DNA from: Nemophila menziesii
Taxonomy: Eukaryota; Streptophyta; Magnoliopsida; Boraginales; Hydrophyllaceae
Direction of reading: 5' to 3'
Length of the DNA stretch: 64,000 bases
Assembly (NCBI GenBank): GCA_029959085.1
Contig: JARWIR010000017.1
Location: forward strand, 23,053,507-23,117,506
How positions within the stretch are numbered: the first letter of the stretch is position 1; every line of letters starts with the position of its first letter. Shown here piece by piece: positions 34,170 to 44,423 of this stretch. The position numbers and the translations under genes were made by a program. Below the pieces are notes generated by a model. It did not search any database and was not told where the DNA came from. It was given only the letters and a program-made list of their open reading frames with translations.

Positions 34170-35951
34170 TTATCTAGAAGATGAAAGTTCCTCTCCAAGT
34201 GGCGCAACCTCTTTTAAATTATTTACCACAAAACCAACATTCTTTGATATCTGATCACCATATTCTTCTACAACCTTAGTAATCGCAAACAATTGATCTT
34301 TATACAATGCACACAATCTTCTCTTATTTCGTAACTCAACACTTAAATCCTGAATCTTCTTATCCTTCTCATCCTACAAATAACAACCACAAAACACATA
34401 CATCACATCAATAATATCTCTATTTCTTCACACAAAAAATGAAACTCAGAAACTTACGAAACAAGGTTTAACTCTTCTAGATAAAAGTAAAAGTGGATGA
34501 TTATGCTCCTTAACAAATTTAAGAACCGTCCATTTTCCACATCTTTCAGGTTTCAAAAGAATCATAGCTCTACACCCTTGCGAATTTTCGACATGGTTAA
34601 ATATACCTTTAATACTATCACAATTTTCCTCCTTATTACATCCCAATGTACAGGTGGCAAATCCGAGATGAGTCGCATATTCTTCATAAAATGAATTAGC
34701 AGCATTTAAAGATTCAAACACCATTCCTTCATATGGTTGTAATGCAAGAAACTCATCTCCCAAGCTTTTATCTGCTCAAATTCTGTCACTTAAATTAATG
34801 CTTCAGACTTATAAAGTTTATTATGGTTATGAAACTTACATGAATGTGCTGGGTTTAAGAATTGTTCCTTAACATTTGAACAAACAGATCTAAGAAAATG
34901 CCTTTCATGTGGTTTCGCCATGTCATGATTATGTTCCTTCACAAAAGTTGTAACTTTCCATTGCCCTGTATTATCACATGAGAAACTTATCTTTGCTTTA
35001 CATCCTGTTCGAGTTTCTATTTTATTACAATTTGTTCCGTTTATACTCTCTTTTTCATTCTTTACCCCTTCTTTTGAACAACAATAAGTTTTCCATTTCA
35101 CTTTATTCGTACCCACGAAATAATATTGCTTTGATCTTCGAACACTAAAACCCTTTAATCGCCCATACTCACAATATAACTCATAAGCTTCCTCTTCACT
35201 ATGTACAACTTGCCCGGGAAAATTAATTTCTAACTCCTCTATATAAGAATTAAACGACCCTTCGTTTATATTTTCTCCTCCCTTACAATGTAAACAAATA
35301 ATATTCTCTTCATCCTTGTCAGAATTTGCTAAACCTGTAATGTTTAAAAATTAATTTAAAGGGTAAAGTTGATTGAAAAGTGAGAAATTCTTTCTTACAT
35401 AATTCCATGGAATCGATTATACGACCTTTTGTAGCTGAAGCTAAACGTACAGATCTTAATAAATTTCTTTCATAAGGTTGAGCCATTTCATGATTATGTT
35501 CTTTTATGAATTTTGTAACATTCCATTGATCTTTATCATCACATGTGAAATAAATCATTGCTTGACATCCTGTTCTACTTTCAAGTTTATTGAATATTCC
35601 ACTTGTTTCTCCTTTCTCATCTCTTACTCCTTCTTTTGAACAGCAAAATATCTTTGCTCTAATCTTTTTTGTTCCGTAAAAGTAATATTGCTTAGATTTT
35701 CTAACACTAAACCCCATTACATGTGCGTAATCGCAATATAACTTATAAGCTTCCTCTTCACTATGCACGGTTATTTCCAGTAATTGTTTCTCTAGCTCTT
35801 TAATGGAAGTGTAAGATGATCTTTCATCTATATCATCTTCTTCTCCACAAGCTAACCACAAGTATTCATCATCATCTTTATCTTCTTCTTCATTGAGATC
35901 AAGGGAAATAATGTCTCCATACTCTGTAGAGGTGTTTTTACAGCTTGACAT
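34170..35951 (-). CDS. FRF-like protein with three FAR1 domains
   Basis: Four coding exons: 35951-35399, 35334-34840, 34771-34458 and 34373-34170. All have GT-AG borders and consistent phases (1, 1, 0), giving 521 codons. An acidic N-terminus (SLDLNEEEDKDDDEY) is followed by three FAR1 modules. Module 1 has IFCCSKEGVRDEKGE..RTGCQAMIYF..KFIKEHNHEM. Module 2 has KTYCCSKEGVKNEKE..RTGCKAKISF..TFVKEHNHDM. Module 3 starts LQPYEGMVFESLNAANSFYE and ends KFVKEHNHPL. Each keeps the Cys pair and HNH ligands expected of the zinc fold. The last exon (DEKDKKIQDLSVELRNKRRL) closely matches that of the neighbour at 29508. There is no MULE transposase or SWIM domain. The start is ATG 35951; the ATG at 35960 falls in the acceptor ATATGGTAG|GAATG of a leader intron whose donor is GCCG|GTAACT at 36378. 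Likely a nuclear DNA-binding protein. Confidence 0.85.
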
Positions 35952-36460
35952 TCCTACCATATATTAAAATCAAAAGCTTAAACAAACCAATTTTGAATTT
36001 CTATTGCTGAATAAATTTCGATACATGTGAGGAAGAGGAAGTGTGATAATTGTTGATGATTTTTTCCCCATGGTAACTGAAGTTATTCTAGCATTTTATT
36101 CAATCATGTTATAGATAAACTATTATCGAATCATTTAGATAGACAATTTGACAACTCATGATTATATTCAGTACATGCTAAATTTACTAGAAAAATGTCC
36201 AGCATTTGGACCCGAACTGAACACAACGAACATAGATTGTATATTTATGTAATAATCATGTTTCAAATAACTACCAAGTATATAATAATCTGAATTTGAT
36301 AAATTTGAACATATAATTATGTATAAGCTGATTCGAGAATATAGACATAAATGAGTATATGAAGAGAGAAAAGTTACCGGCACTGGCTGAGGGGAAGGGA
36401 GAGTCGAGGTGTCGATAACTTTAGAAAGAGATTTTCGGCGGCGGTGGTTAAGTTGTTGGG
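35952..36460 (-). promoter_or_regulatory. leader exon and intron of triple-FAR1 gene
   Basis: Probable leader intron 36377-35954. The leader exon lies right of 36378 in a short GC-richer patch (GGCGGCGGTGG near 36436). Transcription start not determinable. Confidence 0.4.
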
Positions 36461-37141
36461 GGCATGAATGTGCAGGTTTCGGTGGTAGTAATCGTTGGCC
36501 CAGTTATTCTGATTGCTCCGATTTATAGTTATTTAAATTAAATATAAATCGTTCCTAATATATATACACAATAATTAGAGTTTTTGGCATTTTTAATTTT
36601 TATACTATATTTTTAAAAGTATTACATATATAAGCCCACTGTAAAAGATTAACAAAAAGGTAAGACTTCTATCCAATATTAGATGGTCCAACATTTATAT
36701 CGAAGCTATTGATTATTTTAACAAAACACATGTCGCTAGATTAATATGTTAGTTACTTTTGCAAGTTTAAAACATGGGGTATATGTATTAATATAATTAG
36801 TGTAGGATGAAAGAATTTTCCAAACAAAAATAGATCAAATGGAGAATCCCAATCTCCGTAATATATGAAATACAATTTTTCAAGGATAATCCTTGGGTAT
36901 TGGTTAATGAAATAAATTTATCTACCTTTTTCACCTACTAGACTTTCACCCATTTTTTTTTTTTTCATCTACTAAATATTTTTTTTCAAAAATTAATTTA
37001 ATCTAATAAGTAACAATTATTTATCACATCCCTCCCCCCCCCCCCCCTTAGCCCAATTTATTAAATAAATCCTAAAACAATAATTTATTTAATCTAATAA
37101 ATTAACAATTTTAAATAAATATAAGTATATCATTACAACAA

Positions 37142-37199
<58 letters not shown>

Positions 37200-37300
37200 C
37201 TTGGAAAAAAAACCTTGCGAATGAAAATTATATATTTACTGTTTCTTTTATTTTTTTCAAGTTATATATATTATTTCTGTTATAATGAAAATTATATATT
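36461..37300. other. intergenic with simple repeats
   Basis: Contains a poly-C tract at about 37030-37047 and a (TA)n run at 37148-37198. The (TA)n run abuts the truncated LTR, whose left end it replaces. Confidence 0.6.
37148..37198. repeat. (TA)n microsatellite
   Basis: About 50 bp of pure TA dinucleotide. Confidence 0.95.
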
Positions 37301-38885
37301 TATATTTGATAATTTATTATTTCTTATCTTAATTTGATGATTTATTATTTTTTGTCTTGATTTGAAGATTTATTACTTACCGTTATTTGATAATCTATTA
37401 TTTCCTGTCTGGATTTGATGGTTTATTATTTTTAGAGCATATTTGGTTTAAAATGTGAAACTTTAAGGTTTATGGGATATATTCAGATGTCAAATCAATT
37501 ATAAGAAGTTAAGGGAAGACGATTGGAAGGAATTAAGAGATAAAAAGAAGTAGAGTTGAATTAGGAAAGGAAAAGCTGCCAAATAAATCTGGAAATTCTG
37601 CGGCTACGTCCACTAAATTGAAGATAACTTCAAATTGGATGCGATTTTGGACAAGCCTTTATAGAGTTAAATATATCTTTCTGCTGCGGTCGTTTTGATA
37701 TAAAGTGGACAAAAGTCGACCCAATAAAGAAAGAGATATGACCAACACAGTGAGTAGTGTTTATCATGTCCTGTATTTTAGAAAACGAATTTGAGTTGGA
37801 TTTGGACTCAAATTACTTGCATTCTACTCCAAAATTTCGACCTATGGTCATCCAAACACCTATAAATACAGTCTCTTATCATTATAAACATGTCCTTACT
37901 CAGCCTTCAATTATTATTACTCTTAGAAGTCATCCATAGAAGTAAGAAGACCTGTAGAGAGGAAGACAAGAAGTTGGAAAGTCACAAACTTCTCTTCTCC
38001 ATCGACTCCCTCTATCATTAGGGTAATTTGTACTAAATTCATTAGCTTATCTTTGTTTCTAATTACTTTTATCGATAGTTTATTTCTATGTCTTTGGATA
38101 TGAACTAATTTTCCCGTAGCTTGGGTTTGCATTTGTATAATATTTGATTTCTAATTCTCATTTATTTCCACGTTATTTTGGAAAATCCTTTTTAAATCGT
38201 TTCTAGCTACTTAACCTATATAAGTGTTTTATGTTCTTTGATATATTGATTGTAGTTATTGTGGTTGCAAACGTGTAGACTATCCCATTAATAGCAGTTG
38301 GATGGTCACCCGGAAGGGGTGTCTGATTGTTGAAATACCACATAAGCATCTAGTGTGCGGTAGTGATCCAGAAGGGCTTGCCTAACTAGATAGTCATTAG
38401 GGTTTGAGATTAACCACCGATCATTGCGCAGGGTCCCCTTACCCAAATCCCCTGGTAATTGTTAAGTCGCCACCTAAGTCCACTTGGAAGGGGGTTAGGA
38501 GGAATATAGAATCCTGTCTATTTATCTAAGAGTTTTAATCACCCTCATAGCTAGAATTAGATTTAAAAGGATAAGTGCAAACTAACAACCCTAAACTACA
38601 ATTCTCATCTCCATTCTTTATTAAATTATTTATTTGCATTATTATCTGTTAAATCTGAAAACCAAATAAATAATATTACTTTCATGTTCTTTTTATTCTA
38701 ACAAGTAAATATTCCTACACTTCTTTAGATACACGCGTAGATCTAACAGATCAAATCCATGCGAACATACTTTATTTACTAACTAAACTTGCAAATGATC
38801 TATAATATTTGCAGTGAGTTTCACGTGGTAGTCAAAGGTGTGTCTTTTATTATTATCTTTATTTATCACACATTTACCCTCACCA
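37300..38885 (+). mobile_element. left-truncated LTR (subfamily A)
   Basis: Matches the solo LTR at 20891 in order: 'gagcatatttggttta', 'ctgccaaataaatctgga', CCTATAAATACAG near 37859, 'gttggatggtcacccggaagg', 'cattgcgcagggtcccctta' and the end ATTTATCACACATTTACCCTCACCA at 38885. The first ~80 bp are missing or replaced by duplicated ATTTATTATTT phrases. Confidence 0.75.
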
Positions 38886-39266
38886 GTGGAGGTGTTTGAG
38901 GTGGTCGCCGGCGGCGTGTTGGTCGATAATAGTGGCTCGATTTTAAAACAAAAAAGAAAATTAAATAAATATCATATATGAATATTATATAATAAAAATA
39001 CAAAATAAATAATTAAAATTTTAATAAAGATAGTTACGATATAAATTAAATTGTCGACATTAAATATATGAAATAATAAACTAAACTTGTAATTAAATAA
39101 GAAATAAAAAGTTCATTCCATTAATTGGGAACAAAAAATATATATTCATTAATAAGTGATTTTTTTCATAAAAAAATTAGAGTGTGTTGAAACTTTTTTT
39201 TTTGCATACATAAGAGGCTTTAAAAGCCGTTAAAAATAAAAATTACAAGAAGAACAAAAATTCTTA
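38886..39266. other. intergenic, nothing recognised
   Basis: AT-rich, no gene. Confidence 0.5.
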
Positions 39267-40082
39267 TTAAGATTCTAGTACAACTCTAACAGTTGCACGC
39301 TCATTTCTGTCTCTCATAATCAAATTCGATAGATACTCTGGAGGTCCATTAAAATCCACCGGACGTGTGTTCATAAAGGCTCCTTCTTTTGCTAATTTAT
39401 TAGCGCAAAAATTCGCTTCTCTAAATATGTGATTCACTTCAAGAAGGGGGTAATCTCTCAATATTGTGCAGCAATCTCTTAGAGTTGAAATATTGCGACT
39501 ACCTAAGTTCTCACCGTCCTTCACTAGCGCATGGAACTTCCTCGAGTCCATCTCATAGTGAGTTGAGCTCACACCATCCTTCACTAGCGCGTGGGGCTCC
39601 TCCGAATCTGTTTCAATACTCAAAGCGGTATAACCCTTGTTGATAGCCCATTTCAGACCAAAATGTAATGCCAAAAGCTCCGAAGTGAACGGAGAATCTA
39701 CTAGACAATTACCCACAAAACCAGAGATACATGTGCCATTCTTGTCCCTCAGAATACCACCAATACCAGCGGTCCCTTTCGCGAGAAAGAAACTACCATC
39801 GACATTCAGTTTCAAGCCAACAATAGGCTTTACCCACTTAATCATTATATTTCTTGCTACCTTTATTATACCCCCATCAAAGCTCTTCCCCCATGCTAGA
39901 ACGAAGTTTCTAGCTAGTGAAAAGATCTCCCTCTTGAGTTCTAGTATATGTGGTACATTTGCGGATTCATTAAATAACAAAAAATTACGCTTTACCATAT
40001 AACCCGAAGAGCGTCTATGAACACATATGACCAATCCAGGCCCCCAATTCGAGCTTTGGAGCGAAGGTGGCCCTCCATCCAT
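39267..40082 (-). pseudogene. LINE-derived RNase H ORF (271 codons)
   Basis: Reads from ATG 40082 to TAA. Residues ~90-245 are a type-1 RNase H fold of the kind at the C-terminus of plant L1 elements: LNVDGSFFLAKGTAGIGG (first Asp), FTSELLALHFGLKWA (Glu) and LSIETDS (second Asp). The REANFCANKLAKEG block has Asn where the last catalytic Asp is usual. An in-frame 60-bp duplication repeats HALVKDG after the second Asp, inserting about 20 residues. The N-terminal 70 residues resemble the linker before RNase H in LINE ORF2. No reverse transcriptase is attached. It is probably a remnant; a domesticated gene is possible but not supported by introns or context. Confidence 0.6.
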
Positions 40083-40560
40083 GACTTTACAGTGATTGGA
40101 GCAGAAAGGACAGCCCCTGAATCGCCTCTTATGACAGTTGCTTGATTACCAGCAGAGGACCCGACCTGCGCAAGGATGACAGCCGCCCCTATGGTTCATG
40201 ATTGCTCCCACTTTCGGTTCAGCAGCAGCAGCTCCGTCCGGTCCTCTTCTATCATCCGTCTAGCTTCCAGTTGCAGGGAGTCCACGTCCCTCTCTTCCGC
40301 AGCTGATCCAGTTCCAGCCATCCTGCCCGCAGCAGCATCAGACGAGCACGCTTCCCATACTCCAGCCGACGAGCGAGCTCCATCCACCAACCAAACAGTA
40401 GCAGCAGTTGACCGCCTATGACCACGTAAGGTTAGTCTTTCATTTTGATAATTTTTTATTCACCTTTAAGTTAGTTTTTTTTATTCTATTTCAAATATGT
40501 ATTTCACTATTTAAGCAATATTTTAAATAAATTTTTAAATTTATAAGGGATAACATATTT
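40083..40560. other. GC-rich segment of unknown origin
   Basis: 40,130-40,420 is clearly more GC-rich than its surroundings and open in both directions (plus 40176-40421, minus 40196-40390). The plus frame is Ala/Ser-rich (SSAADPVPAILPAAASDEH). No family recognised. It may be the 5' end of the LINE fragments on either side or captured exon sequence. Confidence 0.3.
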
Positions 40561-41760
40561 GTATATTTTTAAAGTGGGATATTGAATCTTTGGTTGCTAT
40601 TTTTCCAAAACACGTTCAAAATAAGATTGAAAGTATTATGATCATGTCTCGAAAGGACCAACATACTTTTACTTGGCTACATACGCATTCGGAGAATACA
40701 CGACAAAATCAGGTTATCATATGTTAATTGTGTGAGAAATCAACCAGACTGCCTAGTCCTCAGCACAAAGTTAACAAAATGACCACAATCCGTGGAACTT
40801 GGTTTGGAAAGAAAATGTGCCAAATAAATAAATAATTTTTGTATGAAAATCGTGCATAAATATTTTACCCACAAGGAAAAATCTGAAATGAGAGGTTGTG
40901 CTATTGATAACTGGCGTTAGTGGTGTGACAGACAAGTGAAAACCATCAATAATTTAATTCTTACTTGTCCCCTCTGTAAATAGGTAAGGGCGGACTCAAC
41001 TCTACATACCAGAATAGAAGATATTCAACATAAGGATATGGGAGAATGGATCACAAAGGTGTATGGCGGAGCCGATAACTCATGTTGGGGAAAAAGTAAA
41101 ATCAATGCGTACATATTTCTTAGGTTGTGGAATATATGGAAACTAGAAAATGAAGACAATCCATGAGAACACTCCGACACAAATAAAATCATTCAGAAGG
41201 TAAATGCCGGGATGAAAGACTTATTTGGGAACGACTGGAATGACCTGCATGTACTTCATGGGAGGGACACATAACAAGACGGTGGCCCAGAATCGACAAC
41301 AGAATAGCTAGTTGGAGCAAAGACTATCACCAAATGTGACGTGTCTTTCAAAAATAAAAGGATAGAACCGAGTGGGATTGGGATAATAAGACTGGACAAT
41401 AATGGTGGTATCTGCTGCCGAAAGAGAGGCTCGAGTGGTACTCGAAGCAATTGAACTTGTCAGGAGGATTTATGAAGCAAAGATATCACCTGTTCAGATA
41501 ACCTTGATATCAGCCAAGGTATTAGGTCACCGTTAGTTGCATGGTGGCATGTCAGACCTTATGCAGAGCGGATTAGGGAGATTGCTAATAGGCATGGGAA
41601 CATGCATTTCAAACATATGTTGCGTCAGTATAATTGATGGCCGATCAAACCGCGTGTTCAGCTAGACAAAGGGCCAGCGGGGAGGAGGGACGATCATTAT
41701 TGGTGCCTCGGTTTTCAAGACTGGGAATCGGTTGATAGTAGTTTGGACGCATCCTTAATA
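40560..41760 (+). pseudogene. decayed LINE ORF2 tail (zf-RVT and RNase H region)
   Basis: Fragments in shifting plus-strand frames recall the LINE ORF2 C-terminus in the right order: EYTTKSGYH at about 40690, WNLVWKENVPNK at 40795, a Cys-containing zinc-binding-like stretch near 40920-40980, then a degenerate RNase H-like tail. Multiple stops and frameshifts show it is long dead. The orientation matches the young LINE downstream, but the sequence is not a close copy. Confidence 0.5.
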
Positions 41761-42327
41761 CGTAGTAAAAAAATTAGAACAGTTATAATAATTACATATG
41801 TGATTAAAATTGTAAAATTATTACACATATTATTTATAACTATTAAAATTTATATAAAAAAGAGTTTTACTAGCTAAATTTATCCTAGACATAAGGCTCC
41901 AATCGACCGTCTATGCTTAAAAAACGTTTTCTATAATATAATTGTAAGGGTAAATTATCGTAAAGATCTATTATCTTGACATTGTTTGACCAAAAAAGAA
42001 CTGATGTTTCAAATTTTCCCAAACAAACCATTATCTTTACATTTTTTCCCATATTTTGTTAAAAGGCAGAAAATTTGAAATTGACCATTTATCAAAACAC
42101 GCGTCATACACGTGGGGCCTAATACCTATACTAGTGAAGGAAATTTTGACAAGAAATCTTTGTCTTTCAAATTCTTCAATTTAGGCCAATTATTTATTTT
42201 TAATTTTCACCAAATTTAGGCCAAAGTTTATCTTTCGTTTTTATCAACTCCAAGTCAATATTATATTTCAATTCCCCAAAAACATGTTATTTTTTCTCCA
42301 GTTTAATTCCCACCAAATATGACATTT
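41761..42327. other. intergenic, nothing recognised
   Basis: AT-rich sequence between the LINE relic and the target site of the young LINE. Confidence 0.5.
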
Positions 42328-42342
42328 ATATACACATACATA
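42328..42342. repeat. LINE target-site duplication, left copy
   Basis: ATATACACATACATA, identical to 48595-48609. Confidence 0.92.
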
Positions 42343-42411
42343 ATTTAGTTTCATTAAAGATTATTCTCAAGTATCTTTTCTCTGCCTTCTTTCTAGAAAC
42401 TTCTCTAAAAA

Positions 42412-44148
42412 AGATCGATGGCCTAAAAATTTCTGCAAAATTCTTATCAATTACCATTGTCAATCATATCTAATATGCTTTTATACTTCAATTTCTTTCT
42501 CCTCTCTTTCGGTGTTTCATTTTCTATGAACAATTTTATTCATGATCCTGGTCCTTTCTACTTAATTTGGGAGGAACTCTTTCTGGTTTTTTTGATTTCC
42601 GGAGCTATGAAGGCTATGTTACACATGCAGTTTAATTTTCTACTTGCTCTCGTCTTAATGAAGGTGGAAGACTACTCTAATATCTTCAATTTAGCTATTC
42701 AATTCGTTATTCATCACATGCAAGGAACTTCTTGGGTGTCTCTGACCGGAGTTATCAGTTATGATCACATGCAAGCCTGGGTTTTCCTTCGTTGGACTTC
42801 TACTTTAATGGATTGGACCTCTGTTTTAATCTTTCTTATCCAGCGGGAAGAATCAAGCTGCTTTAATGGCCTTTATCAATTATTGGAACTAATTACTATC
42901 CTATGTTTCTGGGAAAGAATCTACCTATTAAAGGCTTCGGAATGTTGGGGCAAGGAAGAAATAACTATGATTGATCTATCTACTAATAATCCTCAAACTA
43001 GGATGATTTTGTACCACATGCAATTACATTCCTATGGTTCTAATATTAAATATAAAGCTGATGGCTACGATTTCAATCTCAATTCTATCATCCAAAGGCT
43101 TACACAACACATGCAACTAATTAAAAAGATCTATTACTGCTCTTTGTACAGGGTTGGAAATTTTATTAAGCGTTATTTGTATAATTCTAATATTTCTTCT
43201 TGGATGAAGAAAGCCACTGCAATACTCTTTCTAATTCTCCATACTGGAAGTAAGTTCAGTGATCGTTTGCTTCTCACAGCCTACTTACTTTATGATAAAG
43301 AACAATTATATAATCATGGAGCTGCTGTTTTTTGTATCGTTAATGGATGGTTTTTCATCTATATGATTTCTCAATCTTTTCATTATGCTTCACAAATCAG
43401 AAATACAAGTACGTTTTCTTCTTTATCCCTTTTATTTATGCACTTTTATTGGCTAGTTCAAATGTGGTGCAGAGAAGAAAGAGTAAAAATCCAAAGTATA
43501 AGCTTGATCTGGTATCTGGCGTATAAGTTTCTACATAATCTATTAGACCCCTATTTTATCAATTACTATAATCTAAGATATCTTATACTGCTCGCCAATA
43601 GAATGGTGGGGCGTGAGATTTATCCTTTTGGCTTCATCCTATGTTTATCAAATTCCAAGAACTCTGCAGCTATTTATCTTTTGCGTATACAAACCAAACT
43701 TCACTTTTACTTCGATCTCATCTTGGATCGAGCAAAGACAACTTTCATTAGTATTTTAAACTTGCTCATGTTATATATAAAACAGTACATATGTAAAGTC
43801 TCTCAGATCGATGGCCTTGAAAATTCAGATAATCTGGAAAATATTTATAGTACAAGCTCACAGATCGATGGCCCTAAAAAGAAATACGATGCTATATTTA
43901 AATTTCTTCTGGAAGAATTGGGGGATGTAGGTATGAGTTTTATAGTTAATAATCAAAATATTAACGAGGTTCTAAATGCGAGGGAGGTGGATATAGATGA
44001 AAAGTATAAGAAATTCACAAGTAAAGCTGCTTATCAGAAGATGGTGTTTACACCTGAGAAGAACAAAATGTGTTGTTTATATAGATTTTGGAAGTATATT
44101 CACTCTTCTGGTGGAATTAGGGAAAGAAATTTGGATTTTAATATGTAG
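42412..44148 (+). CDS. LINE ORF1-position ORF, no known domain recognised
   Basis: Open from ATG 42475 to TAG 44146-44148 (558 codons). An ATG in good context at 42418 is in the same frame but meets TAA two codons later. Length and synonymous third-base variation argue that the frame was under coding selection. I see neither the RRM-like DUF4283 domain nor a CCHC knuckle usual for plant L1 ORF1. The product is rich in Leu, Phe, Ile, Tyr and Trp, with a hydrophobic start (MLLYFNFFLLSFGVSF). HMQ occurs five times, at 42622, 42715, 42766, 43015 and 43108 (31, 17, 83 and 31 codons apart). SQIDG occurs twice, 19 codons apart, in a more polar C-terminal third. Function unknown; a divergent ORF1 is the simplest reading. 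Confidence 0.55.
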
Positions 44149-44423
44149 TAGAGATCGGTGGTGATAAAATTTGTAATACAGAAATGATTTATGCAGAAGA
44201 GAAAGAAGAATACTTCTATGGTGATAATATTCGAGCTAATGGAGAGCTCTTTTTTTGTAAAGGAGATGACTGTCAAGGTCATCATGATGGTGTTTCAAAT
44301 GAAGAATCCTCTACTGACAAGGCCACGAGTACACAGGAAGTACCCGTGATGGAAAGTGGGCCTTTACTTGCTCATGTGGATGGCGGCCTGTCCTCCCTTA
44401 AGAGGGCCGGGGTTGATGGATAA
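44142..44423 (+). pseudogene. LINE ORF1 C-terminal frame
   Basis: After the ORF1 stop at 44148 a different frame stays open from 44142 to TAA 44421-44423. It contains CKGDDCQGHH, an acidic Ser/Thr segment and ends GGLSSLKRAGVDG, similar in character to plant LINE ORF1 tails. It probably continues ORF1 after a frameshift. The stop overlaps the ORF2 start ATGGATAA. Confidence 0.5.

Noticed and set aside
35951..35960. Upstream ATG (35960) as start of the triple-FAR1 protein
   Set aside because: It lies within the probable acceptor ATATGGTAG|GAATG of a leader intron, so ATG 35951 is preferred.
42622..43116. CATGCA repeats as RY/B3-type promoter elements
   Set aside because: They always sit in the same reading frame inside a long ORF, so a coding explanation is simpler.
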